Notes under the pieces: generated by a model | What the model was told of the DNA's origin: nothing | Database searches by the model: none | The model's input: the letters and a program-made list of their open reading frames with translations, nothing else | Source: an uncultured Bacteroidales bacterium | Lineage (GTDB): Bacteria; Bacteroidota; Bacteroidia; Bacteroidales; Paludibacteraceae | Length of the DNA: 64,000 nt | Direction of reading: 5' to 3' | NCBI GenBank assembly: GCA_934728255.1 | Contig: CAKVEC010000004.1 | Coordinates: forward strand, 124,001-188,000 | Part shown: positions 1-10,188 of the stretch, piece by piece | How positions within the stretch are numbered: the first letter of the stretch is position 1 | How the letters are laid out: each line of letters opens with the position of its first letter | Program-made: the position numbers and the translations under genes

Positions 1-3000
1 ATAATCGCCCTTGCCATATAGATAGTTGGCATCCGTTTCGTCGTTGGAGGTCTCGTTATTCCAAACAGTAGCGTTCTCACGCTTCCAAGTGTTACCACCA
101 TCGTCGGAGATAACTACCATAAACTGGTCGTCCGAGCCGGTCTGCTCGGCAGCATCCGCCTTGTTGAAGTAGGTGAGCGCAGCATTGAATGTGAGCCAAG
201 CATCTTGTGTATCGTTCAGCACGATAGCCGGCGTCATCAACCACGATTTTTTGGTTACTTGTTGACCTGTCTCGCCATAACTTGAGTTCAGTGGAGCCTG
301 CATATGCGGACCTTCGACACCCACAATCTCCTCGGGGAATATACGAGCCCACCCGCTGGTGTATGAGCCGGAAGTGATGCGGTTAGTCATCGAAGCACCG
401 GCAAATACATCCGCAGCACGGGTGCCATCCATCGTCCAGTCGGCGGGTATAGCAACCTCCTCAATAAACATCTCGTCGAACATCGGTATGCGCAAAGTTT
501 TGAATTGTTCTGCCGCTGCCATAGATACCATAGTAGGAGTACACTGTGAGGCTACCGACCAATAATAGGTAGTAGCAGTATCCAAACCGGTAACTACGAT
601 GCGGTTGTTAGCCACAACTTCATTTTGCAGGACAAACGCATTCATATCGCTGAAAGTAGCATCAGACGATACATTTACAACGAACTGCGCATATTCATCT
701 CCCTCCCAACTCAATGTAGCACTTGTAAGTGTAATATCACTTGTTGCCAAGTTGGTAGGTGTCGGGCAAGTATTGACATGTTCGAGTGCGATGTCATCGA
801 TGTACAATGATGTCCTGATACTGAATTGCTCGTACTCGGGGTGCGACTCTATCCAACCTTGTGCGTCGGTGCGGAAGGCAATGTAACCACCTTTCCCTTG
901 CATTCCGGCAAGAGGTACTTCGAAACGCTGTGCCATATACTCATTGGCGGCAGTAGCCACCGCACCTGTAAGGTTACGAGAATAGGTGCAGGTATCCAAA
1001 GCCACAAAAGTGGAAAGGTCATTCGGGTCGGACATAACGCCCACAACAATGGTATTCAAGGCTGCGCCTTTGGCGATCGCCCCCGTTTGCGGATTATACG
1101 AACCGGGCAGGGCGTAGAACGAAATTTGCAAGGTATCCAAATCTACATTCTCCAAGACAGGCATTGCTATCCATTGGTCGTAGTAGTTCCCGTAGTTAGA
1201 AGTTGTCAGTTCCTTTGCACCGTTTCCTTCAAGACGCAAAGCCCAAACATTTTTCAGATTACTATTCAACGTATTATGCGAGTACCATGAAGATCCTGAC
1301 GATTTTAGCAAACGAGGGGTATAATAGTAGGGTGATGTACATTCCTCCCCTACAGCCTCGCCATAAGTGGTGCCCACTACCCAACATTGCGGTTGATAGT
1401 ATTCGCCGAAAGTAGCCTTAGGCAACATAATATGTTCATCCGTATTCTCAAAACTATTGGTGTAGCCACCCATAATCTCGGCGCACTCTGTGGTGAACGA
1501 TTGAGCCATAGACCATTCGTTGACAAGATCGCAATCTTGGCGGACACGATAGTAGTAGGTGGTAGTACCATCCAGGCCTGCGACAATGGCTTTTTGTGTT
1601 GCCAAGGTATCTACGAAGATCAAGTCGGTTGTACCAAATTCCGTTGTAGAAGAAACTTGGAGGATACACGGCACATCCTCATCTGCTGCGCTCCAACTCA
1701 GGGTTGCCGAATGGCCGGTGATGTCGGTAGCACGCAGTTTGGTCGGCTTGAGGCAAGTGCGTTCGCTGAACGTGATGTCGTCAATGTACCATTGTCCTGC
1801 CACCGGCGCAGAGAATGCCAAGTATTGCCCGGCACGTCCTTTGAGGCGGACACCGATTTTCTCCCAGCCATTGTCGGTAAGGTTCTTTACCAAATCGGAA
1901 GTCGAGACTGCCGCATTGGAGTAGTAGAACGAGTCGATTGGCTCGAATGTAGCGATATTGTTCGGGTCGGTCATTGTACCTACCACGAGAGGACGGTTGT
2001 TGTAGGCAGTTCCCACTTTACCATCATTCTTTTGGTAGAACGGACGAGCATAGAAATTCACCTGGATAGTATCGTAGTCTGCATCCAATATCGGCATAGC
2101 AGCATACGCACCGAGATGTGTACCATATGTGTTGTATAGTTGCAAAGCACGAGTACCCGAGTGCGCTGCTACAGCACCACTGGCACTGCTTGTAGAGGTA
2201 GCATTGTAGTTATTCAACAATGCGCCCGGTTGCTGCAATGCCACCGTAGAAGCGTCATTGCCCACATACCAATTCTGCGGCACTACCAAACGGGTGGTCT
2301 TGCTGTCTTCGAAAGAAATAGTATCGCTCGTTGCCACCTTGACATCTGCCGGTGTTACAAACGTGCGGCGTGCAGATGTAGCCCCCAAGCCGTCAGCGTC
2401 TGCCACCTGTACAAAGGCAAAGTACTTGGTATTGGGTGTCAAACCGCTGAAAGTGGCTGTATTGGCAGTAACAGTTTGCTTGGCCACAATGTCCGCTTCC
2501 TTCGCGCCATCAATAGGGAAGACCTCTGCGCTCTTGGTGAGATATACATTCCACTTGGTGGAACCATTGGCATCCCAGTTGAGAGTTAGCGTGGTCGGTG
2601 TAATAGCGGTCTTGCCAATTATAGGAGTCTGATAGCCTTGTTTCTTCTCTATATATAGATTGTCAAGATAGAGTTTCAAATTCATCGGTTGCTTTATCAT
2701 AAAGGCAACAAACTGATCCTTGATACCTGTAGGCAATGGGAATACCACCTGGTCGAAGAGTGCATTCTTGGCAGTCGTTACTTTCTCCGCATTCTCGTAG
2801 TCTGTGGTCTTATAGGTAGCCAACGGTTGGAACGAACTGATGTCGTGGTCTGCGTCAATCAAGCCAATCTCCAACTCCACAAACGGGAAAGTCTTTGTCC
2901 GGTCAATATTTGCACTTGCGCTTGCAGCCACTTCAGCGGCACGCATATCAAAGCGAATCTGCAAAGTATCAGAACCTAAAATCTCAGGTAGTGCTACGAA

Positions 3001-6000
3001 AGTAGGTGCTGAAGTTTCATTAAAATGCCAGAAACGCAATGCCTGTTGGCCGGTGCGAGCATACGCAGTACCATTGACATGGGTTGGCCAATAATTAGCG
3101 GTCTCTCCATAGACATACAGGCTCGGATGTATATAGTACTTGCTTGTCATGTTGGTACTCCAACTATAAGATACACGCTCTTCAGTTCCGTCTTCTTTCT
3201 CGAAACTATAGTACATACCGGCACCTATCTGGTACAATGTGCGGAACGACACCGCATCACTACTCCACTCGCTCATATCACCGGCACCACAATTGGTACG
3301 AACAAAGATATTGTAGTTGGTGGAAGGTTTCAGTCCTTTTATAAGGAGAGTGGTATCGGTAGAAGATGCTTGGATAGTATCCGTATAATCTGCACTGATA
3401 CATAGGACATCCCATGCGTTGTCGGTAGCAAAATACGGGAGTACCGTTACTTTTACTTCCTTGGCACCGATACTATCCACTCTGACTTTCGGGACATAGC
3501 AGGTAGGTGTCTTCTGCACTTTGAAGTCATCCATATATACATCCGTGGTATTCTTGTAGAGTTCGGAAAGGACGATATATACATTCTCCCCCGTGCAGTC
3601 CTCCATCGTACGGATAATCTCCGTCCATTCTTTGGAATTAGCCAAAGGATAAACCGTATCTACATATTGGACGGTCTTGAGCAGACTATCTATATTCGTA
3701 ACATCGGTAGCATAACCAATCATAATACCATTCGGTGATGCCACAGCAGAAGCAGTCTTCAGTTTGAAAGAAAGCATCACCTTGCTGATATCACCGCTTA
3801 TTGGCAATGTGGCAATAGTCGGACGTTTGCTCTCGGTATTATTGGTTGTATTTATCTTCCATAGCAGACCATTACCGGTGTTACCATATTTGGCACTTGA
3901 GTATATTTGCGGGTACGAAGCGGCATCATCCATACTACCGGCATAGTAACGATGCCAGCAAGCCGGATAGTACTTGGTACCGGATTGGTATCGGTCAAAA
4001 TCGTCGCTGTATGGCAGAGATGCCGCCTCCGGACAATCCGTAGTAAATGCAACACCCTCCAAACACCATTCGCCATCGCCACCATCGCAAAGCGATTTGA
4101 CATACATATAGTAAGTGATATTACCATCCAAGCCTGCCAGCGTATGAGTAGTTCCGGTTATGGTATCATTAACCACATAATTGCGGTTGGATTCCAGGAA
4201 CTTGTCCGGCAGTTCCGAAGTGGTAACCATTACACGGTATGTATCATTGATACCTTTCCATGAAGCAGTTGCCGAGTTTGCAGTAACATTACTTACATTC
4301 AAAGACACAGGAACACCGCAATCCGTAATAGTATCAAACTTGATATTATCAATAAAGAAGTAGTTATCTTGGTTGAACTCCGACAAGAATGCTACATGCT
4401 TACCATACTCGTGTTGGAAACCATCGTACGTATTGAAGCGCACAATAGCCTTATGTACCGCATTATCCGTATAAGTAATAGTATCTATAGCAGAGAACGT
4501 ACCTATATCAGCAGGGTCAGTTACCACACCGACAATAATACTGCCCGCATAACCATTGTTTAAGGTTCTAATCTCTTTGATATTAGAAAATTGGTAATTG
4601 TCCGAGGCGCGTCCCAAGAAAGATATTTGCAAACGTTTGATGCTATCCACATCAACCGCAGGCATAATGGCATAAGCGCCATTCCCTGTTGAACCTTCTT
4701 CTGTGCGGAAACGCAGGAACGCCTTCCCCTCCGGAGCATCAGTTCCCGATGCCACAAAAGGTATATACAAACCATCCTGCACGCCTTTTTTCCCGACTGT
4801 CCAACATGGCATAATATGGGGATCCGAAGAACCGCCGTTCGTCTCCAACTCAAAGCCTTCCTCAAATGTGATTACGCCTGTTTCTGCTGCAGATAACGGA
4901 GCACACAGTGTCTGGAAAGAAGTTACGTTCCAAAGAGACTGATCTTCCTCACAAAGCGTTTGAACCGCCACATAATACGAGGTACTGCTCTCCAATTCTC
5001 TTAGCGCAAGGACACGGTTACTTAATATCGTGGTATCTTTCAACATTGCAGGATTAGCCAATATCTTTGCCAAATAAGCCGCTCCGTCTGTTTCCGAATT
5101 AAGACTATCCGCATCTATTACCATATCCTTCGACAAAAGCATACGCACATCGATGTTAGCCGAAGAATACATCAAACGTGCCGAATTATCCGTCAAACGC
5201 GAGATGGTCGGATAGGCTTTCGGACAAGCGGATTCGGAAATCTCAATATCATCAATGTAGTAACTTGTGGTATATGTAAGAGTGGCAGATGTAGAGAATG
5301 CTATATACTTACCCATTCCTTCTTTATATCCGCATGCACCCAAGTTGCACTCTACTTCATACCAAGAAGTCTTATCGGGTGCTTGATATTCATAGAGCGG
5401 TGTAAAAGTACTCCAATCATCCGGGTTCGTCATTACGCCGACAAACATCGACAGCGTTTTGCTGTCAGCACCGCGCGCATAGAACGACACCGTTACATTC
5501 TTCATATCTTTCGCATCGATCTCCGGCGTAGTAAACCACGACGGACCACCGGAAGAGGCTTGTGCGTACAAGGACGCTCCGGCATAGCCCGAATAGGAAT
5601 AACTGTCTTTGCTCGGCACTGCCGTCGTAGTTTTACCCACATGGATAAAGGGTACGTAACTCGGTTTCAATTTATATTCATCACCACCATGACGCGTCCA
5701 ACATTCCGGGAATGTACTCTTGTCGTATGACGTGATGGCTGTGGTTGAAGCAGTCAGATACTCCTCAAAGCCCTGACGCGAAGCCGCCGAGTTAGGAACC
5801 AACTTGATACATTGAGTCCAGGCATTATATCCCTCACTCCACTCTTCGCCATCTAATGCTTTCAGATATACATAATACCCTGTCTGAGGTTTCAATCCCG
5901 TAATAGTAAACGGATTGCTCGTGATAGTGCTATCTTTGATAATCACCTTGGACGCATCCGCTTTATCCAACTGATCCGTGTCTATCTCATCGGTGGTTAC

Positions 6001-9000
6001 CCAAATCTTCCAACCATTCTCGGATTCACCTTGCCAAGAAATAGTTACGCTATTGTCCCCCGCATCCTCAGTCTTAAAACCAAATGGGGCGATATTATTC
6101 ACGCTCTCAAAAAGGATATCATCCACATAAATATAACGCGTCGTTACGCCATTGTAGCAGAACTGCTGGAACACGAAATACTTGCCCATAGCAGCAGACC
6201 ACTGCGGATTGACGCTATAGTACTTATCAAACTGACCTGTTTGCGGAACAGCAATCGTATCCAACCATGTGATAACCGCATTCGTATCCACCTGATTGGT
6301 AACACCTATACGTAAAGAATCAGCACCGGAAACACTATCGCCTTTCTTTGCCCAAAACGATACTTTCACTTTGCCATAATTGTCCGTATCCAATATAGGG
6401 GCAAACAATTTGCCCGCACGCTCCGAACCTGCACTTTTGAAATATACGCCGGCATAGTTGCTTGTACTGCCTGTACTACTATATTTTGCACTAGTATTGA
6501 GTTGCGGATAGTTATCTATCGTCAATACATTCCATCCTGCTGCCATCGTACCGACACCCGCACCATAGTAGTCAAAGTCCTCCATATAAGGCAACGCAAC
6601 AGCCTCTGGTGTAGCCAAAGTAAACGCAACGGGACGACTCCAATAACTGTTTTCGTTCTCGCCACAAGCAGAACGGATATAGGCATAATATGTACGTCCC
6701 CAATGTAGTTTCCCTACAGGAATTGTAAATTCGTTTACATCATTGAGTGTATCGGTATATACCACCGCTGCCGGTGATTTCAGAGCCGCAGTCAAGTCGT
6801 TCTCCGTTTTGCTGCCATCGGTATCTATCAATATATGGAACGATTGCATATTGCGCGCCGTCCACTCCAATGTTGCAGTCGAAGAGGTAATATCTTTCAC
6901 TCCCATTTTAGGCACTACGCAACCGGAAAGAACATCTATCGTAACATCATCCAAAATAGGATAGGATTTCATATAGGAACTGCTCGTAGCCCCTCCTGCT
7001 TCATTTTCCGTCCAACGGATAGCAATATACTTGCCATTCCCCGTGTAAGAAAGGAAATCGGTATAGCAAAGTGCATACGTTTCTGCTGCTGTTGCAAAAG
7101 ACTCTACTGCTACGAAGGTGGTCAAATCCGCAGGATCAGTCATTACACCGACCGTTACTTCCGTATTTTTGTAGGACTTGGAATTCGCACGCAGATAGAA
7201 CTCTATTTCCAAGTTTTGAACCAGCGAATCCTGAACAGGGAACGTAATCCATGCATCACGCCCCACCTCCAGCAAATAGGTCAATGCTTGCGCACCGCTA
7301 TTGGCTCTTGTTTTAGTAGTCTCAAATTTCGGATAATCGCTCGCTGTTGAATATACACCTACATATTTCGGATACTTGGTTGTAGAAGTACCTATCGTGG
7401 TCGTTCCTTCTGCCGTCTCAAAACCGAACTTCATGGGCAGCGTCTTCTTGTACGAAGTCTGAAACGATTTTGCCGCCGACCATTCTCCGCCTTCTGCCTG
7501 TATGTATGCATAGTACTGCGTACCTTCAGTCAGACCGGTTGCCGTATAGCGGGCTGCAGACACCTTGGTCTCCACTACACGTTTTGCCGCGGCAATCGTA
7601 CTTGCGTCATCCACATTCTCGGTAGAAATCAATACGTTATACGCCGAAGTCACATTATCCCATACCAATTCCGCACCCGTTGCCAGCGGAGCCGCCTGGA
7701 TACCGCTCACCACAGGTACAGCAGGCTGCAATTCTATAGTCAAATCATCTATATAAAATTGGTTCGGTTCATCAAATTGGCTTACAAACGCCACATAACG
7801 CCCCTCACCCTTATAAGAAGACAAGTTAACAACCACATTCTCATAGGTGGCGTAACGCCACATCCTAACCGTATCTACTGCCACAAACGTGGTAATGTCG
7901 TCCGGATCATCCATCACACCTACGATTATCGCACGTGCATTGGTCTTATACGAACCATAGTTGCCCAGCGAACCCCAGAATTTCACCTGACACTTGCTGA
8001 TGTCATCCACATCCATCATCGGCGTGGCAGCATAAGCAAAGTTATGAGCAGCGATATTCGCACCTGAACCCGGCGTGGTCTTGCCGGCAAAGCACAATGC
8101 ATAACCACTGCGAACAAAATACTTTGCCGATGTTGCCGATTGATTTACATTGATATATGGCGCAGCAATCGCAAGATCCGTCCCGTATGTCCAATCCTGG
8201 TGATGTCCGACTGCTGACGATGCCGGCAAATCGAAATCCTCGTGATAGGGCAGATTCTCTATCGCCTTCATATAGAATGGGTAAGCCCCCCAATCACTAT
8301 TCTCATTTTCACACAGAGAACGTACAAACGCCACGTAGTTGGTCTTGCCTTGTAGGTTTGTCAACTGAACATAAGTCTGCCAACCGCTGACAACTGTATC
8401 CTTTACAATCAATCCATTGGCTTTGGCTGCCTCTATATCCGTATCGTCTATATCAAAAATCTCATCTGTTTTAGCAACAATCACATGAAATTGCACTGCA
8501 TCAAAACTTGCTAACCAGTTGAGGGTTACTTCGTTTTTATGCATATTGGTAACCGTCATATCATGCGGAATCGTACATTCCGGTTTGGATCGTACGACCA
8601 CGCTATCCAGCACGATACCACGCCCCATATTCTCACTACCCTCAAAGCATACTTGATAGGTTTTGCTTACACGCGGCAACTCCACCGTCTCTTTGGTCCA
8701 CATTTGAATAGGCTCGCCAAACTCTTGCAACAGCACCCAATTACTACTCTCCGACACACGATAGAAAACACGCAGCGTATCAAAATCCGCAGTCCATTTC
8801 ATTTGGGCATGATAGTATCTCAAAATGGGTTGGAATACAGTATCCAGATTCATCACCGGTGTGATCAATCGGGTCTTGTAGCCTTTAGATTCCCCCGTCG
8901 TATTACGGAGCAAAGCACGTCCCCATCCGGATACTGCTCCGTCCGGGTACGACAACACGCCACCGGGAACCATTGCCTCGGTAACCCATGTCTGATTACC

Positions 9001-9132
9001 GACTACGCTTTCTTGCGTCCAACCCGCCGGCATACCCTCTTCAAAACTCTCCGACAAAACAATTGTCTGAGCCTGTTGGTTCACCACAATAGCCATCAAG
9101 GCTATCAGAAGAACGAGTAGTTTTTTCTTCAT
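1..9132 (-). CDS. Giant secreted modular protein, FN3 and choice-of-anchor-J-like repeats (3' end outside window)
   Basis: The frame is open from an ATG at 9132 to the window edge, giving 3,044 residues without a stop. It begins with a signal peptide (MKKKLLVLLIALMAIVV, then NQQAQ). The rest is about ten tandem modules of roughly 270-330 residues. Each has an FN3-like part (motif like TGLKPQTGYYVYLKAL) followed by a jelly-roll, choice-of-anchor-J-like part with a core such as GVMTDPADLTTF, then GKYIAF and YIDD, and a CxxP start to the next FN3. The YIDD-like motif recurs near 8605, 7745, 6945, 6115, 5245, 4335, 3520, 2650, 1770 and 785. Near 110 the last module changes to a VVISDDGGNTW form. 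Such proteins in Bacteroidota are usually exported by the type IX system; its C-terminal sorting domain would lie off the window, so that route is inferred. An adhesin or glycan-binding role is a guess. Confidence 0.88.
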   Translation of the reverse strand, partial: MKKKLLVLLIALMAIVVNQQAQTIVLSESFEEGMPAGWTQESVVGNQTWVTEAMVPGGVLSYPDGAVSGWGRALLRNTTGESKGYKTRLITPVMNLDTVFQPILRYYHAQMKWTADFDTLRVFYRVSESSNWVLLQEFGEPIQMWTKETVELPRVSKTYQVCFEGSENMGRGIVLDSVVVRSKPECTIPHDMTVTNMHKNEVTLNWLASFDAVQFHVIVAKTDEIFDIDDTDIEAAKANGLIVKDTVVSGWQTYVQLTNLQGKTNYVAFVRSLCENENSDWGAYPFYMKAIENLPYHEDFDLPASSAVGHHQDWTYGTDLAIAAPYINVNQSATSAKYFVRSGYALCFAGKTTPGSGANIAAHNFAYAATPMMDVDDISKCQVKFWGSLGNYGSYKTNARAIIVGVMDDPDDITTFVAVDTVRMWRYATYENVVVNLSSYKGEGRYVAFVSQFDEPNQFYIDDLTIELQPAVPVVSGIQAAPLATGAELVWDNVTSAYNVLISTENVDDASTIAAAKRVVETKVSAARYTATGLTEGTQYYAYIQAEGGEWSAAKSFQTSYKKTLPMKFGFETAEGTTTIGTSTTKYPKYVGVYSTASDYPKFETTKTRANSGAQALTYLLEVGRDAWITFPVQDSLVQNLEIEFYLRANSKSYKNTEVTVGVMTDPADLTTFVAVESFATAAETYALCYTDFLSYTGNGKYIAIRWTENEAGGATSSSYMKSYPILDDVTIDVLSGCVVPKMGVKDITSSTATLEWTARNMQSFHILIDTDGSKTENDLTAALKSPAAVVYTDTLNDVNEFTIPVGKLHWGRTYYAYIRSACGENENSYWSRPVAFTLATPEAVALPYMEDFDYYGAGVGTMAAGWNVLTIDNYPQLNTSAKYSSTGSTSNYAGVYFKSAGSERAGKLFAPILDTDNYGKVKVSFWAKKGDSVSGADSLRIGVTNQVDTNAVITWLDTIAVPQTGQFDKYYSVNPQWSAAMGKYFVFQQFCYNGVTTRYIYVDDILFESVNNIAPFGFKTEDAGDNSVTISWQGESENGWKIWVTTDEIDTDQLDKADASKVIIKDSTITSNPFTITGLKPQTGYYVYLKALDGEEWSEGYNAWTQCIKLVPNSAASRQGFEEYLTASTTAITSYDKSTFPECWTRHGGDEYKLKPSYVPFIHVGKTTTAVPSKDSYSYSGYAGASLYAQASSGGPSWFTTPEIDAKDMKNVTVSFYARGADSKTLSMFVGVMTNPDDWSTFTPLYEYQAPDKTSWYEVECNLGACGYKEGMGKYIAFSTSATLTYTTSYYIDDIEISESACPKAYPTISRLTDNSARLMYSSANIDVRMLLSKDMVIDADSLNSETDGAAYLAKILANPAMLKDTTILSNRVLALRELESSTSYYVAVQTLCEEDQSLWNVTSFQTLCAPLSAAETGVITFEEGFELETNGGSSDPHIMPCWTVGKKGVQDGLYIPFVASGTDAPEGKAFLRFRTEEGSTGNGAYAIMPAVDVDSIKRLQISFLGRASDNYQFSNIKEIRTLNNGYAGSIIVGVVTDPADIGTFSAIDTITYTDNAVHKAIVRFNTYDGFQHEYGKHVAFLSEFNQDNYFFIDNIKFDTITDCGVPVSLNVSNVTANSATASWKGINDTYRVMVTTSELPDKFLESNRNYVVNDTITGTTHTLAGLDGNITYYMYVKSLCDGGDGEWCLEGVAFTTDCPEAASLPYSDDFDRYQSGTKYYPACWHRYYAGSMDDAASYPQIYSSAKYGNTGNGLLWKINTTNNTESKRPTIATLPISGDISKVMLSFKLKTASAVASPNGIMIGYATDVTNIDSLLKTVQYVDTVYPLANSKEWTEIIRTMEDCTGENVYIVLSELYKNTTDVYMDDFKVQKTPTCYVPKVRVDSIGAKEVKVTVLPYFATDNAWDVLCISADYTDTIQASSTDTTLLIKGLKPSTNYNIFVRTNCGAGDMSEWSSDAVSFRTLYQIGAGMYYSFEKEDGTEERVSYSWSTNMTSKYYIHPSLYVYGETANYWPTHVNGTAYARTGQQALRFWHFNETSAPTFVALPEILGSDTLQIRFDMRAAEVAASASANIDRTKTFPFVELEIGLIDADHDISSFQPLATYKTTDYENAEKVTTAKNALFDQVVFPLPTGIKDQFVAFMIKQPMNLKLYLDNLYIEKKQGYQTPIIGKTAITPTTLTLNWDANGSTKWNVYLTKSAEVFPIDGAKEADIVAKQTVTANTATFSGLTPNTKYFAFVQVADADGLGATSARRTFVTPADVKVATSDTISFEDSKTTRLVVPQNWYVGNDASTVALQQPGALLNNYNATSTSSASGAVAAHSGTRALQLYNTYGTHLGAYAAMPILDADYDTIQVNFYARPFYQKNDGKVGTAYNNRPLVVGTMTDPNNIATFEPIDSFYYSNAAVSTSDLVKNLTDNGWEKIGVRLKGRAGQYLAFSAPVAGQWYIDDITFSERTCLKPTKLRATDITGHSATLSWSAADEDVPCILQVSSTTEFGTTDLIFVDTLATQKAIVAGLDGTTTYYYRVRQDCDLVNEWSMAQSFTTECAEIMGGYTNSFENTDEHIMLPKATFGEYYQPQCWVVGTTYGEAVGEECTSPYYYTPRLLKSSGSSWYSHNTLNSNLKNVWALRLEGNGAKELTTSNYGNYYDQWIAMPVLENVDLDTLQISFYALPGSYNPQTGAIAKGAALNTIVVGVMSDPNDLSTFVALDTCTYSRNLTGAVATAANEYMAQRFEVPLAGMQGKGGYIAFRTDAQGWIESHPEYEQFSIRTSLYIDDIALEHVNTCPTPTNLATSDITLTSATLSWEGDEYAQFVVNVSSDATFSDMNAFVLQNEVVANNRIVVTGLDTATTYYWSVASQCTPTMVSMAAAEQFKTLRIPMFDEMFIEEVAIPADWTMDGTRAADVFAGASMTNRITSGSYTSGWARIFPEEIVGVEGPHMQAPLNSSYGETGQQVTKKSWLMTPAIVLNDTQDAWLTFNAALTYFNKADAAEQTGSDDQFMVVISDDGGNTWKRENATVWNNETSNDETDANYLYGKGDY

Positions 9133-9210
9133 ACGCTTAAAATTTGATATTATGAAATAATACTGAATAGTAATCAACAGCCTGTCTCTGATTACCACAC
9201 TATATAATGT

Positions 9211-9241
9211 AGACAATGCCGATAATGCCGGCACTATCTAC
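9211..9241 (-). promoter_or_regulatory. Hairpin in the leader of the giant gene
   Basis: Read on the minus strand, TAGA and TGCCG pair with CGGCA and TCTA around a short loop, about 80 nt before the start codon at 9132 and overlapping the stop of the small ORF. There is no T-run, so it is not a typical terminator. Apart from this hairpin, the small ORF and the promoters, I see nothing in 9133-9735. Confidence 0.35.
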
Positions 9242-9501
9242 AAAAAACAAACACTACGAATATCTACAAAAAAGAGACATGCAAAAGCAAACCCCACTTT
9301 CAAAAGAAAGGGGTGCTTGAAATAGCAAAAATACGAAGAATTAAAAGAACGAATAATATCTTTGCATCCATGGGAGGAGTATTCGCCTATATAGATTTTA
9401 CCCGCAGAAAAGCGCACGAAATGGGACTGAGCAGAGGACTCAACGACAAAGGCAGATAACAATATGCCTGCAAGAAAACCATAAAAAGCAGTCTTGTTCA
9501 T
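9238..9501 (-). CDS. Possible small secreted protein in the leader of the giant gene
   Basis: An 87-residue frame that starts with MNKTAFYGFLAGILLSAFVV and a plausible signal-peptidase site (ESSAQ-S). A second ATG seven codons upstream (9522) is also possible. A good promoter lies 50 nt upstream (9551-9582), so the stretch is probably transcribed towards the giant gene. The part after the signal resembles no family I know, and the C-terminal third looks random. It may be a real small peptide, a leader ORF, or chance. Confidence 0.3.
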   Translation of the reverse strand: MNKTAFYGFLAGILLSAFVVESSAQSHFVRFSAGKIYIGEYSSHGCKDIIRSFNSSYFCYFKHPFLLKVGFAFACLFFVDIRSVCFL

Positions 9502-9550
9502 AACTCGACCTGTTTTAGACATAAAACACTATGCGTCCCAAAACGCACGG

Positions 9551-9582
9551 CAAAGATACGAACAATGTGGCAAATACGCAAG
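9551..9582 (-). promoter_or_regulatory. Promoter, CTTG-N20-TATCTTTG
   Basis: On the minus strand the -7 box TATCTTTG (9551-9558) is 20 nt from CTTG (9579-9582), close to the Bacteroidota consensus TTTG-N19/20-TAnnTTTG. It would serve the small ORF at 9238-9501 and possibly the giant gene after it. A second weaker box, TATTTTTG at 9326-9333, lacks a good -33 element. Confidence 0.6.
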
Positions 9583-9734
9583 AGTTAAACAAAAGAAAAT
9601 GGCAAAAAGATACATTTTTTTGTTTTTCTCTACCCTTTTGAAACAGAAAATAAATATCTATACATTTTATGCAATCGACATTTACTCCACCACCCAAAAA
9701 ATCACGGCTAAAAAAATGATTAAGCCGCCTGCAA

Positions 9735-10133
9735 CTATTGTTTTCGCCGCTCGCGCACAATCAACAATGCCTCTTCGCGCACTTCGGCAGGCAGTTCGAT
9801 ATTGCGCAGTTGCAGACTCCGCACCCAACCCGCCACATCTTTCTCCTGCAATGTATCGAACACGTCTTCTATCTGTTTGCACTGGGCGGGGGTATATTGC
9901 TCGGCAGGAATACCCGCCAAAGCGTCCAACTCCTCGTCGTCGTAATACTCTATCTTCGCATTGGTCTGCAACAGCGTCTCGCGCTCGCACACCAAATGCT
10001 GCCCGCAGCACTCGCCGTCGGCAGGTTTGGGCGGCTCGGGTGTCTTGCCCTCTCTCGCGTCCTTGCGGGCACGCACCTCAAAAGCCGCCAGTATGGCGAC
10101 ACCGAGCAATATAAAGAGGATTAAGGCTGTCAT
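9735..10133 (-). CDS. Conserved membrane-anchored protein next to parE
   Basis: A 132-residue protein with one N-terminal membrane segment (LILFILLGVAILAAF), a basic stretch, a CCGQHLVCE cysteine/histidine motif near residue 42, and an acidic helical C-terminal part. Bacteroidales genomes often have a small protein of this kind next to the topoisomerase IV B subunit, sometimes labelled phospholipase, but I see no phospholipase motif. It lies 51 nt after parE on the same strand, with a 7-nt tandem repeat between. Function unknown. Confidence 0.75.
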   Translation of the reverse strand: MTALILFILLGVAILAAFEVRARKDAREGKTPEPPKPADGECCGQHLVCERETLLQTNAKIEYYDDEELDALAGIPAEQYTPAQCKQIEDVFDTLQEKDVAGWVRSLQLRNIELPAEVREEALLIVRERRKQ

Positions 10134-10188
10134 AATTATGAATTATGAATTATGAATTATGAATTACGAATTACGCATTACGCATTAC
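10133..10188. repeat. Period-7 tandem repeat (AATTATG / CATTACG units)
   Basis: Seven to eight copies of a 7-nt unit (AATTATG drifting to AATTACG and CATTACG) fill the gap between the membrane protein and parE. The last copy overlaps the parE stop codon, read TTA on the plus strand at 10185-10187. Confidence 0.85.

Noticed and set aside
1387..2139. Plus-strand ORF of 250 residues, and several others in 1-9 kb
   Set aside because: Antisense to the giant modular protein, whose repeated motifs are clear on the minus strand.
9370..9460. 29-codon plus-strand ORF after a TATCTTTG word
   Set aside because: Too short to support, with no -33 box and opposite to the small secreted ORF.
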